A DNA stretch of 64,000 nucleotides from Ferribacterium limneticum (GTDB lineage: Bacteria; Pseudomonadota; Gammaproteobacteria; Burkholderiales; Rhodocyclaceae). The stretch is taken from the NCBI RefSeq assembly GCF_020510565.1, contig NZ_CP075189.1:3146501-3210500 (forward strand), given 5' to 3'. Every line of letters begins with the position of its first letter. Position 1 is the first letter of the stretch. Both the position numbers and the translations under genes were made by a program. A model generated the notes under the pieces. It did not search any database. It was not told where the DNA came from and saw only the letters and a list, made by a program, of their open reading frames with translations. This document shows, piece by piece, positions 54,944 through 62,891 of the stretch.

Positions 54944-55789
54944 ATGAAATTCCAAGGCACCGATACCTACGTCGCGACACGCGACCTGACGCTGGCGGTC
55001 AACGCCGCCATCGCCCTGCAACGCCCGCTGCTCATCAAGGGCGAGCCGGGCACCGGCAAGACGCTGCTCGCCGAGGAAGTCGCCCGCACGCTGAACATGC
55101 CGCTGTTCCAGTGGCACATCAAATCGACGACCAAGGCGCAGCAGGGCCTCTACGAATACGACGCCGTTTCCCGCCTGCGTGACTCTCAACTCGGCGACCC
55201 GCGCGTCGAGGACATCTCGCACTACATCGTGCACGGCGTGCTGTGGCAGGCCTTCGAGTGCGACGAGCCGTCGGTCGTCCTGATCGACGAGATCGACAAG
55301 GCCGACATCGAATTCCCCAACGACCTGCTGCGCGAACTCGACCGCATGGAATTCCATTGCTACGAGCTGCACCGCACGATCAAGGCCAAGCACCGGCCGC
55401 TGATCATCATCACCTCCAACAACGAAAAGGAGCTGCCCGACGCCTTCCTGCGCCGCTGCTTCTTCCACTACATCAAGTTCCCGGACAAGGAGACCATGCA
55501 GCGCATCGTCGCCGTCCATTTCCCGGTCCTCAAGCACGAACTGCTCAAGGAGGCGCTGGAAGTCTTCTTCGACCTGCGCGACGTCCCCGGCCTCAAGAAA
55601 AAACCATCGACCAGCGAACTGATCGACTGGCTCAAGCTGCTGCTGGCCGAAGACATCCCGCCCGAAGCCCTGCGCGCCAAGGAAGCGAAGGACGCCATCC
55701 CGCCGCTGCACGGCGCCCTGCTCAAGAACGAACAAGACGTCCATCTCTTCGAACGCCTGGCTTTCATGGCGCGCCGCAAGCAGCCGTAA
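54944..55789 (+). CDS. MoxR-type AAA+ ATPase
   Basis: 281 residues. Walker A in LIKGEPGTGKTLLAEEVA, Walker B in VVLIDEIDKADIEFPNDLL, sensor region IIITSNNEKELPDAFLRRCFFHYI with the Arg finger. MoxR ATPases work with VWA proteins to activate or insert cofactors into enzymes; the partner VWA gene begins on the next base. The target enzyme is not encoded nearby. Confidence 0.9.
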   Translation: MKFQGTDTYVATRDLTLAVNAAIALQRPLLIKGEPGTGKTLLAEEVARTLNMPLFQWHIKSTTKAQQGLYEYDAVSRLRDSQLGDPRVEDISHYIVHGVLWQAFECDEPSVVLIDEIDKADIEFPNDLLRELDRMEFHCYELHRTIKAKHRPLIIITSNNEKELPDAFLRRCFFHYIKFPDKETMQRIVAVHFPVLKHELLKEALEVFFDLRDVPGLKKKPSTSELIDWLKLLLAEDIPPEALRAKEAKDAIPPLHGALLKNEQDVHLFERLAFMARRKQP

Positions 55790-56962
55790 ATGCTCGTCGA
55801 TTTTTTCCTGCATCTGAAATCCCGCCAGCTGCCGGTTTCCACCAACGAACTGCTGGCCCTGCTCGAAGCGCTCGAGGCCCGGCTGGTCAGCGGCAGCCTG
55901 GACGATTTTTACCTCATTTCACGCGCCATTCTGGTCAAGGACGAAGCGCTTTACGACCGTTTCGACCGCGCCTTCGGCGAGTATTTTCGCGGTATCGAAG
56001 CCCTGCCCGGCTTCGCACCGGAAGTACCGGAAGAATGGCTGGAACTGGCGGCCCGCAAGCACCTTTCCGAAGCCGACCGCCTCAAGCTGCAGAAACTCAG
56101 CTACGAGAAAATATTCGAGCAGCTAAAAGAACGCCTGGCCGAGCAGAAGGAACGCCACCCCGGCGGTAGCAAGTGGATCGGCACCGCCGGCACCTCGCCC
56201 TACGGCCACGGCGGCTACAACCCTGAAGGCGTGCGCATCGGCGGCGAATCGGTCGGCAATCGCACGGCAATCAAAGTCTGGGACCAGCGCGAATTCCGCA
56301 ACCTCGACGACTCGGTCGATCTTGGCATCCGCAACATCAAGGTCGCCCTGCGCCGCCTGCGTCGCTTTGCCCGCAAGGGGGCAGCCACCGAACTCGACCT
56401 CGACGGGACCATCGCCGGCACCGCCCGCAACGGCGGCTGGCTCGACCTGCACCTCCGGCCCGAGCGTCACAACGCCGTCAAGGTCCTGCTCTTCCTCGAC
56501 ATCGGCGGCTCGATGGATGACCACATCCAGGCCTGCGAAGAACTGTTCTCCGCCGCCCGTGCCGAGTTCAAGCATCTCGAATATTTCTACTTCCACAACT
56601 GCGTTTACGAAGGCGTGTGGAAGGACAATCGCCGCCGCCATGGCGAAAAGCTGTCGACCTGGGACGTCATCCACACCTACGGACCCGACTACAAACTCGT
56701 CTTCGTCGGCGACGCCAGCATGAGCCCCTACGAAATCGCCCGCCCCGGCGGCAGCGTCGAACACTGGAACGAAGAAGCCGGCGCCGTCTGGCTCGAACGC
56801 CTGCTCGCCACCTGGCCCCACGCCGCCTGGCTCAACCCTCTGGCGGAGGCGCATTGGACCTACACGCCGTCGATCCAGATGATCGAGCAATTGCTCGGCA
56901 AACGCATGTTTCCGCTCACCATCGACGGCCTGGAGCGGGCGATGCGGAGCTTGTCGAAATAG
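55790..56962 (+). CDS. VWA-containing CoxE-like protein
   Basis: 390 residues. The C-terminal half contains a MIDAS-type VWA domain (VLLFLDIGGSMDDHIQACEELF, with DxGxS in place of canonical DxSxS). The N-terminal half has LPVSTNELLALLEALEARLVSG and KIFEQLKERLAEQKERHPGGSKWIGTAGTSPYGHGGYNPEG, as in CoxE/YeiM-type MoxR partners. It starts directly at the MoxR gene stop. Confidence 0.88.
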   Translation: MLVDFFLHLKSRQLPVSTNELLALLEALEARLVSGSLDDFYLISRAILVKDEALYDRFDRAFGEYFRGIEALPGFAPEVPEEWLELAARKHLSEADRLKLQKLSYEKIFEQLKERLAEQKERHPGGSKWIGTAGTSPYGHGGYNPEGVRIGGESVGNRTAIKVWDQREFRNLDDSVDLGIRNIKVALRRLRRFARKGAATELDLDGTIAGTARNGGWLDLHLRPERHNAVKVLLFLDIGGSMDDHIQACEELFSAARAEFKHLEYFYFHNCVYEGVWKDNRRRHGEKLSTWDVIHTYGPDYKLVFVGDASMSPYEIARPGGSVEHWNEEAGAVWLERLLATWPHAAWLNPLAEAHWTYTPSIQMIEQLLGKRMFPLTIDGLERAMRSLSK

Positions 56963-56977
56963 TCGCTTGAACACCAC

Positions 56978-57010
56978 CTCGTTTTGTGTGAAAAAAACCC
57001 ACAAAATGAG
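56978..57010. terminator. Hairpin after the CoxE-like gene
   Basis: CTCGTTTTGTG ... CACAAAATGAG, ten of eleven bases pair, with an A-rich loop. Confidence 0.5.
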
Positions 57011-57054
57011 CTAATCGACGTAACATCTCCGTGCCTAATTTTTGGTGCCAGCCC

Positions 57055-57468
57055 ATGTTTCGCCAATTTTCCACAGCACTCCTGATTTTCGGCTTCGTCC
57101 TGGGCGCGACGGGATGTGCCCCTGCGATCATTTCTGCAGCGGGCGTCGGTGCCGGCGCGATTTTCTCCCATCACACCAACGGCCAGGCCTCGCGAACCTT
57201 CACCGCGCCCCTCCCCCGCGTCCGCGTTGCCGTGCTTGCCGCCTTGAAGAAGATGTCGATCAAGCCCGGCACTACCGAGAAGACCGAACTGGGCCAACGC
57301 ATCACGGCCAAAGCGGGGGATCGCAGCATTGAAATCGAACTTGAAATCGTCACCCCGAGCACGACGCTCATGCGCACCGTGGCCCGCAACCAGAGTGGCC
57401 TGACGGTCGACGCCGCAACTGCGGCGGAAATTACCAAACAGACTGAAGCAGCCGTCGGCCGCGGTTGA
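57055..57468 (+). CDS. DUF3568-type lipoprotein
   Basis: 137 residues. Signal with lipobox (ALLIFGFVLGATGCAP, Cys about residue 19), then the Gly/Ala segment IISAAGVGAGAIF and a compact mature domain (RTFTAPLPRVRVAVLAALKKMSI, RSIEIELEIVTPSTTLMRTVARNQ) as seen in DUF3568 proteins. Outer-membrane anchored. Function unknown. ATG 57055 gives the proper signal peptide. Confidence 0.75.
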   Translation: MFRQFSTALLIFGFVLGATGCAPAIISAAGVGAGAIFSHHTNGQASRTFTAPLPRVRVAVLAALKKMSIKPGTTEKTELGQRITAKAGDRSIEIELEIVTPSTTLMRTVARNQSGLTVDAATAAEITKQTEAAVGRG

Positions 57469-57476
57469 ACCTCGTT

Positions 57477-57495
57477 GCCGCCGGCCATCGGCGGC
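57477..57495 (+). terminator. Hairpin after the DUF3568 gene
   Basis: GCCGCCG-GCCAT-CGGCGGC followed by a T-rich stretch that merges into element copy 16. Confidence 0.55.
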
Positions 57496-57500
57496 GTATT

Positions 57501-57536
57501 TCACTTTTGGGCATTTTTTCCGGTTGACCGTAGCAA
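57501..57536 (-). repeat. Dispersed element copy 16 (between convergent genes)
   Basis: Minus strand TTGCTACGGTCAACCGG, AAAAAATG, CCCAAAAGTG. Confidence 0.92.
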
Positions 57537-57558
57537 GGACCAGCCAGCGGTTGCGGGA

Positions 57559-57882
57559 CTACGCGCGCGGCAGCGGCGGAAGCCCGCAGCGTTGCCGGGC
57601 CTTGTTGCAGGCCGCATGTTCGGTATCGAACTCCCGGCAAGGCGACGGGCGTACATCGTAAATCGTGCATTGCACCGCCACGCCAACCTCGCCGGCCAGC
57701 GCCACGCAGCGCGGCGGGCTGGCGTCGGTGCCGCACAGGCGGACGATGGCCGGCGTTACCGGCACAGTCATTTCCACCGGCACGCCCTGCCCCCAGGCAA
57801 AGGCACCGCCGGCCAGCTCAGCCGGGTGGAAATCGACGCGCAGGCTGGCACAGCAGGCGCCGCAGGTCTGGCAAACGCTCAT
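57559..57882 (-). CDS. YkgJ-family zinc/iron-chelating cysteine cluster protein
   Basis: 107 residues. N-terminal SVCQTCGACCASLRVDF and later CTIYDVRPSPCREF provide the Cys cluster of YkgJ-like proteins. ATG 57882 overlaps the stop of trmB (ATGA). The longer open frame upstream is antisense-like and not credible. Function is not established in the family. Confidence 0.82.
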   Translation of the reverse strand: MSVCQTCGACCASLRVDFHPAELAGGAFAWGQGVPVEMTVPVTPAIVRLCGTDASPPRCVALAGEVGVAVQCTIYDVRPSPCREFDTEHAACNKARQRCGLPPLPRA

Positions 57883-58559
57883 GGCAGGCTGGCCCGGCAG
57901 CGCCAAAGCTCGTGGCCGGAGGCGAGATATTTCTTTTCGAAGGGCGTTATCGGGTCGGCCGTCTGCCACGGTTCGGCGATGACCGGCTGGCCGCTGAGCA
58001 GGCTCAGCGCCTGGGCCATTTCCTCGATGTAAATACGCCAGTTGCTGCGGCATTCGACTTCGCCGCCCAGTTCGCGCCACACCGGAAACACCGCGTGGCC
58101 TTGCCAGCGCCGGGCCAGATGGCCGATCTTCGGCCACGGGTTCGGGTAGAGGTTGTAATGGCGGGCGAGACGAACGCCGTTATCGGCCAACAGGCGCCAG
58201 AAATCGACCAGATCGGCGCGGATCAGCAAGGCATTGGCCGGCATCGGCAAGGGTTTGCCACGGCTGATTCGGTCGACCGACTGATCGACGCCAAATACGA
58301 AATGGTCGGGGAAGGTTTCGGCGATGCGCTGCGTGCTCCAGCCAACGCCGCAACCGGCGTCGAGAATCAGCGGCGCCTGCGGATTCCACGCCTCGCGGGC
58401 CGCCATCGCCAGGGCAAAGGCCTCGCGGTTGTAATCGGCAACCGGCTTCCTGAACGGGTGCGCCATATGGCGGCGGACGAGCGCTTCGAGGTCGCGGTGC
58501 GGTCCTTCCTGGGCGCTGGAGATGAAACGGGAGTTACCAGACACGGGTTCGCCCATCAT
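57879..58559 (-). CDS. trmB: TrmB-like tRNA (guanine-N7) methyltransferase family protein
   Basis: 226 residues. SAM motif ILDAGCGVGWSTQRIAETFPDHFVFGVDQS and the substrate motif NLYPNPWPKIGHLARRWQGH, which corresponds to the NFPDPWPKKRH motif of TrmB. The gene is divergent from standard TrmB in this motif, so a related substrate is possible. ATG 58559 overlaps dusC (ATGA); ATG 58556 is the alternative. In operon dusC-trmB-ykgJ. Confidence 0.75.
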   Translation of the reverse strand: MMGEPVSGNSRFISSAQEGPHRDLEALVRRHMAHPFRKPVADYNREAFALAMAAREAWNPQAPLILDAGCGVGWSTQRIAETFPDHFVFGVDQSVDRISRGKPLPMPANALLIRADLVDFWRLLADNGVRLARHYNLYPNPWPKIGHLARRWQGHAVFPVWRELGGEVECRSNWRIYIEEMAQALSLLSGQPVIAEPWQTADPITPFEKKYLASGHELWRCRASLP

Positions 58560-59515
58560 GCCGCCAGCCGTTCCGGCGTCAGCAGGCCCTCAGCGACCAG
58601 CGCCGCATCGATATCAGCCGCACCCTTGATCGGCCGCAGCCGGTCATAAAGCGCTTCGGCCTCCGGGTAATGGCGCCGCATCATCGCCAGCCATTGCTTG
58701 AGCCGGCCGCCAGCATGCACCGCCACCACTTTCTTGCGCACGCCCAGCCAATAGTCGCCAACGGCCGGCCGGATTTCCACCCAGCCACCGGTTTCCTCGC
58801 CACGCACGCGCCGCGCCAGCAGCGGGTCAGCCACCGCGCCGCGACCAACCATGATGTCGGCACAACCGGTCGCTGCCTGGCAGTTGCGGAAATCTTCGAC
58901 GGTCCACACCTCGCCGTTGGCGATCAGCGGAATATCGATGGCGGCGCGCACCCGGTCGATCCACTCCCAGCGGGCCGGCGGGCGATAACCATCAGCCTTG
59001 GTCCGGCCATGCACGATCAGTTCGTCGATGCCGGCGGCGACCAGCGCCTGAGCGTTGTCGACGGCCCGGCTGGTGTTGTCGATACCAAGGCGCATCTTGG
59101 CGGTAAACGGAATGTGCGCCGGCACCACGGCGCGCACGGCGCTGGTGATTTCGTGCAGCAACTCCGGCTCGCCGAGCAGGGCAGCCCCGCCGCGATGGCG
59201 ATTCACCGTCGGTGCCGGGCAACCAAAATTGAGGTCAATGCCAGCCGGGTTGAGCGTCACCAGCCGCGCCGCATTCGCGGCCATCAAAAACGGATCGGAA
59301 CCGAGCAACTGGACGCGCATCGGCGTCCCGGCCGCCGTCTTGCTGCCATTCATCAGTTCTGGACAAATCCGCTCGTAGGTCTTGGCCGGCAGCACATTGG
59401 CCGAGACCCGGACAAATTCGCAGATGCCCCAGTCGTAGCCGCCAATGGCCGTCAGCACGCCGCGCAACAAATCGTCAGCGAGTCCTTCCATGGGGGCAAG
59501 AAGAATGCGGGACAT
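58556..59515 (-). CDS. dusC: tRNA-dihydrouridine(16) synthase, DusC
   Basis: 319 residues of the FMN-dependent Dus family. LLAPMEGLADDLLRGVLTAIGGYDWGICEFVRVS, the GIDLNFGCPAPTVNRHRGGAALL block with the catalytic Cys, and IVHGRTKADGYRPPARWEWI are DusC-typical. It reduces U16 in tRNA D-loops. First gene of a tRNA-modification operon. Confidence 0.92.
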   Translation of the reverse strand: MSRILLAPMEGLADDLLRGVLTAIGGYDWGICEFVRVSANVLPAKTYERICPELMNGSKTAAGTPMRVQLLGSDPFLMAANAARLVTLNPAGIDLNFGCPAPTVNRHRGGAALLGEPELLHEITSAVRAVVPAHIPFTAKMRLGIDNTSRAVDNAQALVAAGIDELIVHGRTKADGYRPPARWEWIDRVRAAIDIPLIANGEVWTVEDFRNCQAATGCADIMVGRGAVADPLLARRVRGEETGGWVEIRPAVGDYWLGVRKKVVAVHAGGRLKQWLAMMRRHYPEAEALYDRLRPIKGAADIDAALVAEGLLTPERLAA

Positions 59516-59895
59516 GCGGCGAAATCCGGGTCGAAAAAGGAAGGGGCGAATTATAAGCTGCCGACGCTGGCGAGTTGGCGAGACCGGGAAGACGCGAAGA
59601 TCAGGGAAGCTGGGAACGATTTGAATTGGCAGACATCGGCCAGAAGCGGCTCCTTAAGAAAGCGCTGCATAGCGGACGTTGGCTCTGTCCGTATGATGCT
59701 TGATTGAAAAAAACCAGCATCGGCTAAAGCCGGTGACAGCATTTGCCAAAACCAGCGCGATTCTGACGGCACCTCCATCTACGCCAAATCACCCGCAGAA
59801 AATCAGGTAAATTACTCGCGCAGGCTAAAGCCCCCCCCAGGAAACGCGGCAAGAGTACATCCGGGCCAGAACTCACCCCCTTCAAAGGATATGCC
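59516..59895. other. Intergenic region between dusC and the HD-GYP gene
   Basis: About 380 bases. Contains a small hairpin ATCGGCTAAAGCCGGT near 59712 and a run of eight C near 59832. No credible gene or riboswitch motif. It must hold promoters for both divergent genes. Confidence 0.5.
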
Positions 59896-62640
59896 ATGAT
59901 CAAAATCCGCCGATACTTTCAGTACCAGATGGGGGGACTTGTTCTTCTGATAGGCCTGGCCTTTACTCTTGGTGGTTATGTCTTGATGAGCAAGGTCGCG
60001 GAGGATGAGGCAGAAGCAGCGTTAAGGTTGATAACCAATGAGTCCGGCGCCGCCATGAATCATTTGTTGCTCCCGGCTACCACATTGCTGAAACTCCTTT
60101 CCAACGTACCCGACTTGAAAACGGGCCAGGAAAAGGACTGGATGGACCGCCTTTCCGCACAAACTTCGATATTGCTCGATCAACCGATGCTCAACAGTGT
60201 CTATGTTGGTGGCCCTCAAGGACAGCTTCTATTGCTGCGGGCACTCAGGGATGAGTGGGACCACACCAAATTCAAGGCGAGCCCGGAGGCGCGCTGGCTG
60301 GTACAAGTGCAAAGGGTTGACAAGAGCCGGGGCGAAGCCCAGGACTGGATCTATCTGGATGACAAGCTCCGTATTCTGGAGCGCAAGCAGGTGCCGGGCA
60401 CTGAAAACTATGACCCGCGTAACAGACCCTGGTATCAGGCAAGTCGTCAAAACAGCGGGGTATTGCGTACCGAAACCTACAAGTTTTATACCTCTGGGAA
60501 AATCGGTATCACTCTCGCCAACGACATGCACGATGGCTGGGTGATTGCGATGGACATCAGTCTCGAATCCCTGCAAGAGGAACTGGCCAGAATGGCAACC
60601 TCCTATGCAGGCTATATTGGCCTGTTTGAACAAACCGGAGCAATCATTTCCGCCAACCTTAACGAAAGCAGTGCCAACGACTTCTTCAAGGGCTTGGTCG
60701 AAAAAGGGGGCATTGCTGACGGTAAAGACCTGAAGTGGATGGTCGATCCGGATGGTCAGTCTTGGTGGATGGGCACGGCAAATGTCAAGCTGCAGAAATA
60801 TGAAGACATATTCCTCCATGTTGCCGTTCCACGTGACCGCCTCTTGGCGAAGGCCCAAAAGCTGCGCAATTTTTTGCTGGCCCTCACCTTGCTGATAACG
60901 CTTCTTACCCTGCTAATTGCGCAACGCAATTCGGACCGGATCTCTTTCGTATTCCAGACTCTCGCAGACCGAGCCAATGCACTGGTCAATTTTGATTTCC
61001 GGCAGTTTGATCAATCCAAAACCCGTATTGCCGAAATTGCCCAACTGGAAACCGGGCTTGAGCGCGCTCGGGCGAGCACCGCGAATTTTTTGCGCTTACT
61101 GGAAAAAGTTTCGCGCGAAGCGGACCTCGACAAATTGCTGCCGATGGTCGTTGAAGAAACAAGCGAGGCTGCCCAGGGCGAGTTTGCCTGGCTCTACATC
61201 CAGGACGGCACGAACTGGACTTTACGTGCACAGCGCGGTGATCGAAACGGGAACGATTGGTTATCGAAGTACCTGAGACAACTCGAGGAAAAAGGCGATG
61301 CCCACTTTCGTCTGGATGAGCCCATTAATGGACGCTACGCACTGATGCTGCCCTTATCCGGCCGGCGAGGGCAACTGCTGGGACTTCTCATCATTGAACG
61401 CCAGGAAGCATTCAGCGAACATCACCGCAGTTTTGTCGAAGCGCTTTCCGGTTTTGCTGCCTTGACGCTGGAATCACGAGAATTGGTTGTTCAGCAAAAG
61501 CAGCTCTTTGAATCTTTCATCAAGCTGCTGGCAGAAGCGGTGGATGCCAAAAGCCCGCATACGGGCGGCCACTGCCACCGCGTTCCCATCCTGACGGAAT
61601 GGTTGGTTGAACTGGCCGCCAACAGCGATGCACCCTGCGTTGCCGATTTCGAAATCGACGACGAGATGCGCGAAGCAGTTCACATCGCGGCCTGGTTGCA
61701 TGACTGTGGCAAGGTTGTCACTCCCGAGTATGTTGTCGATAAGGCTACCAAACTGGAGACGCTGTACGACCGGATTCACGAAGTCCGGACGCGTTTCGAG
61801 GTTTGCAAACGGGAGGCGGAACTGACTCACTGGAAAGCGGCATACCCGCAAGGACTGCCCGCCATCGAAGCCGAGCAACTCGCCGTCGAATTAAATGCCC
61901 TGGATGAGGATTTTGCGTTTGTCGCCGAGTGCAATCTGGGCAGTGAAAAGATGTCAGACGATGCTCTTGCACGCATCAGGCAGATCGCGACAAGAACCTG
62001 GACACGGACCATCGACGACCGCCTCGGCCTGTCGCACGATGAAATGCGCCGCCGTTGCGGCAGGAGCAGCGAATCATTGCCAACCCGGGAATATCTGCTC
62101 AGCGACCAACCCGAGCATCAAATCGCGCGTCCGCAAGGACAATCATTTGCCGATGACAACCCGTGGGGGTTCCGGATGCAGGTGCCGGAACTGCTCTACG
62201 ACCATGGCGAAGTGAAGAATCTAGCCATCCAACGAGGCACATTGACCGACGAAGAACGTTACAAGATCAACGAGCACATCGTACTGACCATCAAAATGCT
62301 GGAAGCCATGCCCTTCCCTCGGCACTTGAAGGCCGTGCCGGAAATAGCCGGCGGTCACCACGAGCGGACCGATAGCAAGGGTTATCCCAGAGCCATCCCG
62401 GCCGCTTCCATGAGCATCCCGGCGCGCATGATGGCCATTGCTGACGTATTTGAAGCACTGACTGCAACCGACCGCCCCTACAAACAGGGGAAAAGCATCG
62501 ATGAATCACTGGACATCATGCGCCATATGGCACAAGGAGGGCACCTTGACGTCGAACTGTTTGAGTTGTTCGCCCAGTCGGAGATTCCAGCCCGCTATGC
62601 GTCGCAATTCCTGGCTACGAGGCAGGCTAGACCAGCCTAG
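59896..62640 (+). CDS. Membrane Cache-GAF-HD-GYP signalling protein
   Basis: 914 residues: transmembrane helix (about 12-32), periplasmic Cache sensor (NYDPRNRPWYQAS), second helix (about 323-343), GAF domain (about 396-530), then HD-GYP. The HD pair is H602/D603 in AAWLHDCGKVVTPEYVVDKATKLE; HHE at 821-823 and GYP at 829-831. About 160 residues are inserted between the HD half and RGTLTDEERYKINEHI. It probably degrades cyclic di-GMP in response to an external signal. The gene is less GC-rich than its neighbours and may be acquired. Confidence 0.88.
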   Translation: MIKIRRYFQYQMGGLVLLIGLAFTLGGYVLMSKVAEDEAEAALRLITNESGAAMNHLLLPATTLLKLLSNVPDLKTGQEKDWMDRLSAQTSILLDQPMLNSVYVGGPQGQLLLLRALRDEWDHTKFKASPEARWLVQVQRVDKSRGEAQDWIYLDDKLRILERKQVPGTENYDPRNRPWYQASRQNSGVLRTETYKFYTSGKIGITLANDMHDGWVIAMDISLESLQEELARMATSYAGYIGLFEQTGAIISANLNESSANDFFKGLVEKGGIADGKDLKWMVDPDGQSWWMGTANVKLQKYEDIFLHVAVPRDRLLAKAQKLRNFLLALTLLITLLTLLIAQRNSDRISFVFQTLADRANALVNFDFRQFDQSKTRIAEIAQLETGLERARASTANFLRLLEKVSREADLDKLLPMVVEETSEAAQGEFAWLYIQDGTNWTLRAQRGDRNGNDWLSKYLRQLEEKGDAHFRLDEPINGRYALMLPLSGRRGQLLGLLIIERQEAFSEHHRSFVEALSGFAALTLESRELVVQQKQLFESFIKLLAEAVDAKSPHTGGHCHRVPILTEWLVELAANSDAPCVADFEIDDEMREAVHIAAWLHDCGKVVTPEYVVDKATKLETLYDRIHEVRTRFEVCKREAELTHWKAAYPQGLPAIEAEQLAVELNALDEDFAFVAECNLGSEKMSDDALARIRQIATRTWTRTIDDRLGLSHDEMRRRCGRSSESLPTREYLLSDQPEHQIARPQGQSFADDNPWGFRMQVPELLYDHGEVKNLAIQRGTLTDEERYKINEHIVLTIKMLEAMPFPRHLKAVPEIAGGHHERTDSKGYPRAIPAASMSIPARMMAIADVFEALTATDRPYKQGKSIDESLDIMRHMAQGGHLDVELFELFAQSEIPARYASQFLATRQARPA

Positions 62641-62703
62641 CAAAACCGTGCGTATCCGATTGAGCCAGCCCCCGCCAACAGGGAGCTGCGGACGCCACCC
62701 TAG

Positions 62704-62750
62704 GGCGCATTATCAGTGAGCGACGGGCAGCCGCTTACTGATAACACGCC
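62704..62750. repeat. Imperfect palindrome with 19-base arms
   Basis: GGCGCATTATCAGTGAGCG and CGCTTACTGATAACACGCC with a nine-base spacer; 16 of 19 positions pair. No T tract follows. Located 64 bases after the HD-GYP stop. Confidence 0.75.
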
Positions 62751-62764
62751 TCAGGAGGAATCGT

Positions 62765-62828
62765 GCCTAACCCTGCGGTCGCTGGACGCTGCGCGATAAA
62801 GCCGCGCAGCACCGGTTAGCTCTACGTT
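62765..62828 (+). other. Possible integron attC-like site or its remnant
   Basis: Begins GCCTAAC (fits RYYYAAC), has an internal stem GCTGCGCG ... CCGCGCAGC with loop ATAAAG, and ends CTCTACGTTC, where an attC would read CGTTAGGC or similar. Length (64 bases) and layout resemble attC sites, but the right core box is damaged. No integrase is visible. Confidence 0.35.
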
Positions 62829-62891
62829 CCTGAAAGACCGCTTGCTAAATCTGGCTACGTCCGCAAAGGGCACGAAGCAGTCCGCCCCCCC

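Noticed and set aside
58270..58281. CGGTCGACCG inside trmB
   Set aside because: Matches the variant core but has no A/T tract or GGCCAAAA after it; likely chance palindrome in GC-rich coding DNA.
59700..59880. Possible cyclic di-GMP riboswitch before the HD-GYP gene
   Set aside because: Short hairpins exist but the conserved GEMM core and tetraloop receptor pattern could not be found.
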